Shown: positions 59,200 through 64,000 of the stretch, in pieces
How the letters are laid out: every line of letters starts with the position of its first letter
How positions within the stretch are numbered: position 1 is the first letter of the stretch
Assembly: GCA_032622095.1 (NCBI GenBank)
Contig: CP136065.1
Span: forward strand, 67,547,675 to 67,611,674
DNA from: Siphonodentalium dalli
Taxonomy: Eukaryota; Mollusca; Scaphopoda; Gadilida; Siphonodentaliidae
Reading direction: 5' to 3'
Length of the DNA stretch: 64,000 nucleotides
The notes under the pieces: model-generated
Told to the model about the DNA's origin: nothing
Seen by the model: the letters and a program-made list of their open reading frames with translations, nothing else
The model's database searches: none
Translations under genes and position numbers: made by a program

Positions 59200-59464
59200 T
59201 GGCGATTGACACATTTTTAATGACAATTTTAATTCCAAATCTCCAGATCACTATTTAAAGTGGCAACTGAATTTGCGTACAAATCTTTATTTCTCTGACA
59301 GATTCGGATATTGTTTAATGGTCATGTTCACATTTTTTGTTAAAACTTTTATTGACTTTTAGTTGAATATATCATACATTGTAATGTCATTGACAAATTT
59401 CAATGTAATACTATAGGTAAAATTAAATTTCGTCTTGTTATTCTTTAAATACTGAGGATTAAGC

Positions 59465-59563
59465 CAGATATTCCCCTCGCTGTCGGCCATTCGTCCAAAT
59501 AACACCTCGGCTTCGCCTCGGTGAATTATTTCTCCGAATGCCCGACAGCTCGGGGAATATCCT
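59465..59563. repeat. ~99 bp hairpin at the edge of the split LINE
   Basis: 'agatattcccctcgctgtcg' pairs with 'agctcggggaatatcct', the centre being 'cctcggcttcgcctcgg'. It abuts the LINE piece that begins at 59568. Confidence 0.85.
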
Positions 59564-59567
59564 ATAC

Positions 59568-59730
59568 AGAACATCTTACGTTTTTTCAGCCTGCAGAGTT
59601 CGGTAAAAATAGAAATGAGAAATATATTATCAACAGTAGAGTAGTCCTTCCTGAATCCACATTGGTTGTCATGTAGCAATCCAAATATGTCAGAATATAT
59701 GCTAAGTCGGTTGCCAAGGACATACAAGAA
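59568..59730 (-). pseudogene. Non-LTR reverse transcriptase, middle piece
   Basis: Minus-strand frame with 'LSIYSDIFGLLHDNQCGFRK' and 'DYSTVDNIFLISIF', then 'LKKRKMFC'. This is the segment between RT motifs 1/2 and A in CR1/RTE-like elements. It ends immediately where the 50325-50985 piece begins and starts where the 62965-63530 piece stops. Confidence 0.8.
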
Positions 59731-60059
59731 AACTAAGATGCATGCATCAGGTCGGCCGTGAACTATCTACCATAGAATTGTTGTAGCTATCGATTATACA
59801 TTTTGGAACACCTGTCTGTATGTATGTGTGTATGCATGAATGCATGTGTGTATGTGTTATAGACTCTAACACTGCTCGACTGATCCGACTCGGATTTGGT
59901 ATTTAACGTGTCAACTTGACCTCGCTCATAGGCATGTTTCTGGACCTTGACCGATCCGACTAAAAATTTGTGTGTAGGACTACTTCGATCCCGGGAGCAA
60001 TATGGACGGGTCCAATTTCACGTGGGACCATGTTCTCGAACGTGCTGATGTAGGCATGT

Positions 60060-60440
60060 TTCTGGACTATTTGGACGGGTCAAATCTTGATCCCGACCTG
60101 ACTTTGACATTCAAAAAGATCAATTCAAGGTCAAATCTGGTAAAACGGAAGCATTTCAACGAAATATAATACCTACTGTTACTTTTGTCCCAGGAGTGTT
60201 TCGGGTGGGTCAAATTATGACCCTGACCTGATCTTGACATTCAAAATTGTCAATTCAAGGTCAAATCGGGTAAAGCCGGGCGGATTTCGACGGGTACTTT
60301 TGTCGTGACTTTTGTCCGGGGAGTGTTTTGGACGGGTCAAATCGTGACCCGACATGACGTTCACCTTTAAAATGGTCAATTCAAGGTTAAATCGCGCAAT
60401 TCTCCGAAAATCAGAGGGGAACATCCCGGACGAAGTAGGG
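60060..60440 (+). repeat. Three ~128 bp tandem repeats
   Basis: 'gacgggtcaaatc' or 'ggtgggtcaaatt' marks 60073, 60203 and 60331, each followed by 'tgacattcaaaa' or a close variant, and 'gtcaattcaaggt'. Related inverted phrases occur at ~12560-12610. Helitron-like core repeats are the likely source. Confidence 0.75.
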
Positions 60441-60619
60441 TCCACCAGCTACTATTATATATTACTAGATTTAGTTACAAATTAAATACCTGTATATTGT
60501 ACAAAGAAATGTTTGACAAATATATCTGTATCAATATTACCATACGGGTCATTAAAATAGATACGACGAAACAAATTTTGAAGGGTGCATGGTATCAGGT
60601 AAATTTTTATATTTCAAAT

Positions 60620-62010
60620 GATGACAGGAATGCGGAAAGTTGAAGTACCTACGTAATACTGGCTATCCGAATGAAGAGATATACATGTATATAAAAACCA
60701 AAATAGAAGATGACTGCTGGCGACAATGTTTTCCAAAAAAATTCAAAGCATTCGATAGCTCCCATCTAGTTGTCAGCCCGAAGATCAATATCAAGTGTGG
60801 TGACTATCAGATGAGGGAGATGACTGTACAGTTGCTAAACACTTCAGTCACGCAAAAGAGGATCAAACAGTAAGATACCAAATTGCTGCCTGTGGTAATG
60901 TTTTTTAACGAAATTCGGAAAAATTAGATTACTCTCACCCTGGTTATCCAGAAGATCATTGTGGAATCTGTTGACGATCGGACAAGGGGTGTCGTCTGTA
61001 GGATTAACCAAATTATTTAGCCATAAAAATAGTAAAATTCAAGATCACCGCTGGCGGTGATGTCTTCACAAGGACAGCTTGAGAACAAAACATGGCTCAC
61101 ATCTAGCGGTGACCCAAACTATCCACATGAGAAAAAGTTCTCCAATAAAAGCTGGCTGCAGGGTGCGCCAATTGATTCAAATTCGAAATTTAACAGGGTG
61201 TACTGCTTGTGGCCATGTTTTCCCCGCAAATTTGATAGACTGATGGACAAAACCACTGAATCCGTTGAATCAATATACATGTATACATGGATTAATTTAT
61301 ATGCATTGTTATACACAGTACTGGTATATAAAGGTACTGAAAATAACAATATTACTAGTATACACAAAATAAACCATATATCATGGCTATGGGTTCTAAT
61401 ATCCGAAAATGACAGCTGATAACTTGGTGTGAATTGAAGAGTGGTGGTGTCTCAAGCATATCTAACCCTCCACGTTAGCAACATGCCATTAAATGTCATA
61501 AGTATAATCTAGCTTGAGGACAGAAGTTATCCATAAAAGCCCCCTTAATTCAACCAGGTCCTCGCGCGATGTATGGTCGATCACATGATGATCTAGGGGG
61601 ATTAGAATTGTTGTATAAAAACAGCACTGCATGTAAATATAAAATAAAATAGTGCTACATTTTATTACAGATTATTGCCATATATAATCAGTGACTATAC
61701 AGACAGTCTGACAAAATAAAGTTTCAGTGACACTCTATCCGAAGAGGGGAATAATTCCATCTGTTACAGTCAATGGAGCAATTATGAATCTGGAAAGGTG
61801 AAATTTCTAAGTAATACTAGATATCGACATGACGCGATAACATATAACGTAAATGCAATATGGCCGATGGCGACCATTTTTTCCTATAAAATTAAAAACA
61901 TATTTGATAGCTCTCATCTGATAGATCAATATCAAGATAAATATGAAGTTTAGTGATGATCGGATGAGTGAAGTGGACTGTGCTAAACGGTTTAGTAATG
62001 CTTAAAAAGA
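60620..62010 (+). repeat. Diverged ~550 bp tandem units
   Basis: 'agtacctacgtaatactgg', 'caatgttttccaaaaaaatt' and 'gatagctcccatct' at 60640-60770 are echoed at 61190-61240 ('ggccatgttttccccgcaaa') and 61795-61925 ('tctaagtaatactaga', 'gatagctctcatctg'). The frames at 60640-60873 and 61057-61419 look superficially coding but share no domain with any family I know. Confidence 0.5.
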
Positions 62011-62260
62011 TTCTTACCTTAATATTTTTATGTTCACTTTATAAACTTCACTGAGTCATCTTTGTCATGTATTGAGTTTGATATCTTTTGTTAACAGTTT
62101 ATAAATCATGTATGTCTCATATTTGTTATTTTAATTTATGTGTTTATTATCATTAAATAAAGTTGCATTCCTTAAAAAGATTCTTACCTCAATGTTTTTA
62201 TGTTCACTTTGATATCTTTTGTTAACAGTTTATAAATTATGTATGTCTCGTGTTCGTTAT
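62000..62260 (+). repeat. ~170 bp tandem duplication
   Basis: 'cttaaaaagattcttacc' with 'gatatcttttgttaacag' and 'ttataaat' occurs at about 62000-62110 and 62172-62245. Confidence 0.8.
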
Positions 62261-62964
62261 TATATTATATACACTTTATAGTGTGTTTCAGAACGAAAAC
62301 AAAATGAATAAAATCAACAAATTTGTAAATTTAAAAACAATTCAAACGTTGTTGTATTCCATGCCCCAGCCCGGACATATACACCAAATTTCAATAATAT
62401 TCATTGAGAAACAACGGACCAAACGCCATATAACACCCCGTATGCATCTTTTATTCCGAGTTGGCCTTTTATTCCGAGTTGGCACGCGCCGATTGGGGCG
62501 AGTTAGCCATGGGGCGAGTACGCCGATTCCGACACCTTTTCTATTTGCAGCAGGTTAAGTTTACGCGTAATTTAATTTACAAAGTTCCCCAATTGGTATC
62601 GTAAATAGAGCGACCTTATTTGACCGAGAATGCCTCTGTTATTGATTATAAAGTTGCTATACATTAAAAACGACAATTCACATGCTCGTTCAAGCGCAGT
62701 AGTCTATTTTCCCCATGTTAAAGGACATCCACAAATACTAAATAACGCTAACTTACTGCCGAATGTTTTACACGACAACTGTTAACATATTTGGGCTGAA
62801 TTCATCTGACGCGGTATTATTCCTCAAAATAAACAACAAAACCATCGTTACTTGGAAATGTAGTTTGGGCTAACATTTACATAAATCCTCCACATCAATA
62901 TTCCGACACACACGTCAGATGAATAACTCACATGAAGTAACCGGCCAAATTGGCCGAAATGAGA
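62261..62964. other. No gene seen
   Basis: A short 17 bp direct repeat 'ttttattccgagttggc' at 62451 and 62468. The 102-codon frame at 62250-62558 lacks any recognisable domain. Confidence 0.4.
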
Positions 62965-63530
62965 ATAATTTACTAAAACAACTTGTTATTGTTATGCCCC
63001 TATAATTTGACGGGTCATCATTGGTACCTTTGTTTTTGTAAATTGGTGTTATATTACCAGTACGCCAAGAGTCTGGTATTACACCACAATCAAAAATAAA
63101 ATTGAAAATATCAGTAATAACTGGTAACATAATTACTTCAGATGCTTTTAAATATTCGTTAAAGACGCTATCATCGGACGCATATTTATTATTTCTTAAA
63201 TGTCGGATAGCTTTGGAAACCTCATCACGCGTGATTCTTGGATTCAAAATATCAGTGATTTTGCTATCCGTATCTCTGGGCTCTTGGGTTGGTATCTCGA
63301 CCATCAGATTGGTTTGCAAATAATTAAATTTTTTGGAATGCTCCGCAAAGTTCTCAATACTGATACTCGAATCTCTGTTCGATTTCTTACCTTTTATGAT
63401 TTGCCAAAAACTCTTGCTATCAGTGTTTTTAAGTTTGTCCATTTCAATTGTCAGATTTTTTCATAGCTCGCCCTGGCTTTACTTATACATTTGTTATATT
63501 CGCGTTCACTGGGTCTCAATTCTACTCTAT
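62965..63530 (-). pseudogene. Non-LTR reverse transcriptase, N-terminal piece
   Basis: The minus-strand frame from 63442 down carries 'FWQIIKGKK', 'ITRDEVSKAIRHLRNNKY' and 'PDSWRTGNITPIYKNKG' with 'DPSNYRGITITSCFSKLF', the linker and first RT motifs of CR1/RTE-like LINEs. Upstream, in another frame, 'SEREYNKCISKARASYEK' (to ~63530) continues the same protein beyond a stop at ~63445. At 62965 the LINE frame runs out into foreign sequence. Confidence 0.82.
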
Positions 63531-64000
63531 TTTCGTCAAACTGGCTTCTTCCATGTATATCGACAGATACATAAGTTCCAATCGTGCCACTTATTCTTAC
63601 TTGAATATATACTTTCTAACATGTTTGGATAAATGTATGAATATATGTGTTCTTATATACCCCACATCGCCATGTCTTTCTTCAATTCTGAGGAGATAAC
63701 TGAACATAAGCGATGACCCGCTTGCTATTCTGCGTCACGTCATACAAATTTGTGAAACTAGTAATGACCATCCATAGAACTATGATATTTATGTAATTTA
63801 TGACTGTATATACATGTACACGTATATCGCGCGTTGTTTCCTTGATGAACTTGCTGTGCACGTTGTCTCTTCTTTCACGTCATTTATAATTATGTTTGTA
63901 CCTTTCCGAATATGATTGTCTTCTCATGTTCTTGTACCCTGAACAAAGTTTTCAGGGGGACACGGGTATATAAATGAGCGGTATCAATCGCTGTCCGGGC
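63531..64000. other. End of window, no gene recognised
   Basis: Might hold further decayed LINE sequence at 63530-63640. Beyond that I see no coding or structural feature. Confidence 0.35.

Larger units (their letters stand above)
50986..59567. mobile_element. 8.6 kb of later DNA splitting the LINE between RT motifs
   Basis: Lies between the LINE pieces ending 'RKMFC' and starting 'AFIDFEKAF', which are adjacent in an intact RT. Contents: 'gtggattattt' triplication at 51060-51120, local duplications (51332/52272), the 217 bp repeat pair, the 156 bp higher-order minisatellite, poly-G and a hairpin at the right edge. It is probably several nested insertions. No outer inverted repeat was recognised. 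Confidence 0.55.
59731..62964. mobile_element. 3.2 kb of later DNA splitting the LINE a second time
   Basis: Lies between the LINE piece ending 'CFSKLF' and the one starting 'YVLGNRL'. It is filled with tandem families listed separately. No clear inverted termini or target duplication were recognised at 59731 and 62964. Confidence 0.55.

Noticed and set aside
60640-61419. Frames with repeated 'CFP' and Trp/Cys residues considered as an immunoglobulin-like or lectin-like exon pair
   Set aside because: The similarity comes from ~550 bp tandem DNA units; frames are short, shifted between units and lack consistent cysteine spacing.

Overview
This is a stretch of nuclear DNA from an AT-rich invertebrate animal genome, most likely a marine spiralian such as a mollusc or brachiopod. 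That placement is an inference. It rests on the intronless-coding peptide-type GPCRs, a DIRS-type tyrosine-recombinase retrotransposon, a CR1/RTE-like non-LTR element, and dense arrays of about 120-165 bp core repeats ending in (CAGA)n, which resemble the bivalve pearl / Helentron-associated (HINE) elements. There is no bacterial operon structure, CRISPR array, rRNA or recognisable tRNA. The only convincing host protein-coding genes are two paralogous rhodopsin-class receptors. Nearly everything else is mobile-element sequence, much of it nested and broken.

Layout. Positions 1-1856 are an array of alternating ~145 bp repeats ending in (CAGA)n. Positions 1857-16468 and 18854-33865 are two direct copies of one segmental duplication. 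Each carries one receptor gene on the minus strand (2153-3274 and 19147-20268) followed by about 12 kb of noncoding DNA. Comparing the copies gives empty and filled sites for later insertions. Copy 1 gained 8986-11090 and a 4.3 kb Helitron-like element (11546-15852). Copy 2 gained a 4.9 kb foldback-like element with arms made of ~340 bp tandem units (20494-25379). A TA-flanked inverted-repeat element is 740 bp in copy 1 but 2889 bp in copy 2. The spacer 16469-18853 holds a 23 bp minisatellite.

Positions 33866-35868 contain further core repeats and a fragment of a mobile-element-associated protein. Positions 35869-46084 are bounded by ~0.6 kb inverted repeats and enclose an array of 18 bp perfect palindromes and a degenerate DIRS-type element (gag, RT, RNase H, tyrosine recombinase). 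A 780 bp transposon with a 5 bp target duplication sits in its RT-RNase H region. The repeats flanking the DIRS core are permuted (A-B ... B'-A'), as integration of a circular intermediate would leave them.

Positions 46085-50300 are mostly noncoding with a long GA microsatellite and a second (CAGA)n-type repeat. From 50325 to 63530, three minus-strand pieces of one non-LTR reverse transcriptase lie in order and join end to end, so they are probably one element split by 8.6 kb and 3.2 kb of later DNA. The 8.6 kb insert contains a 156 bp higher-order minisatellite that stays open as a 344-codon reading frame, plus a 217 bp direct repeat.

The biologically most interesting signal is in the receptor pair. 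By hand count roughly 29 of 37 coding differences change an amino acid, and they cluster around TM2-ECL1 and ECL3, which suggests relaxed or diversifying selection on ligand recognition after duplication.
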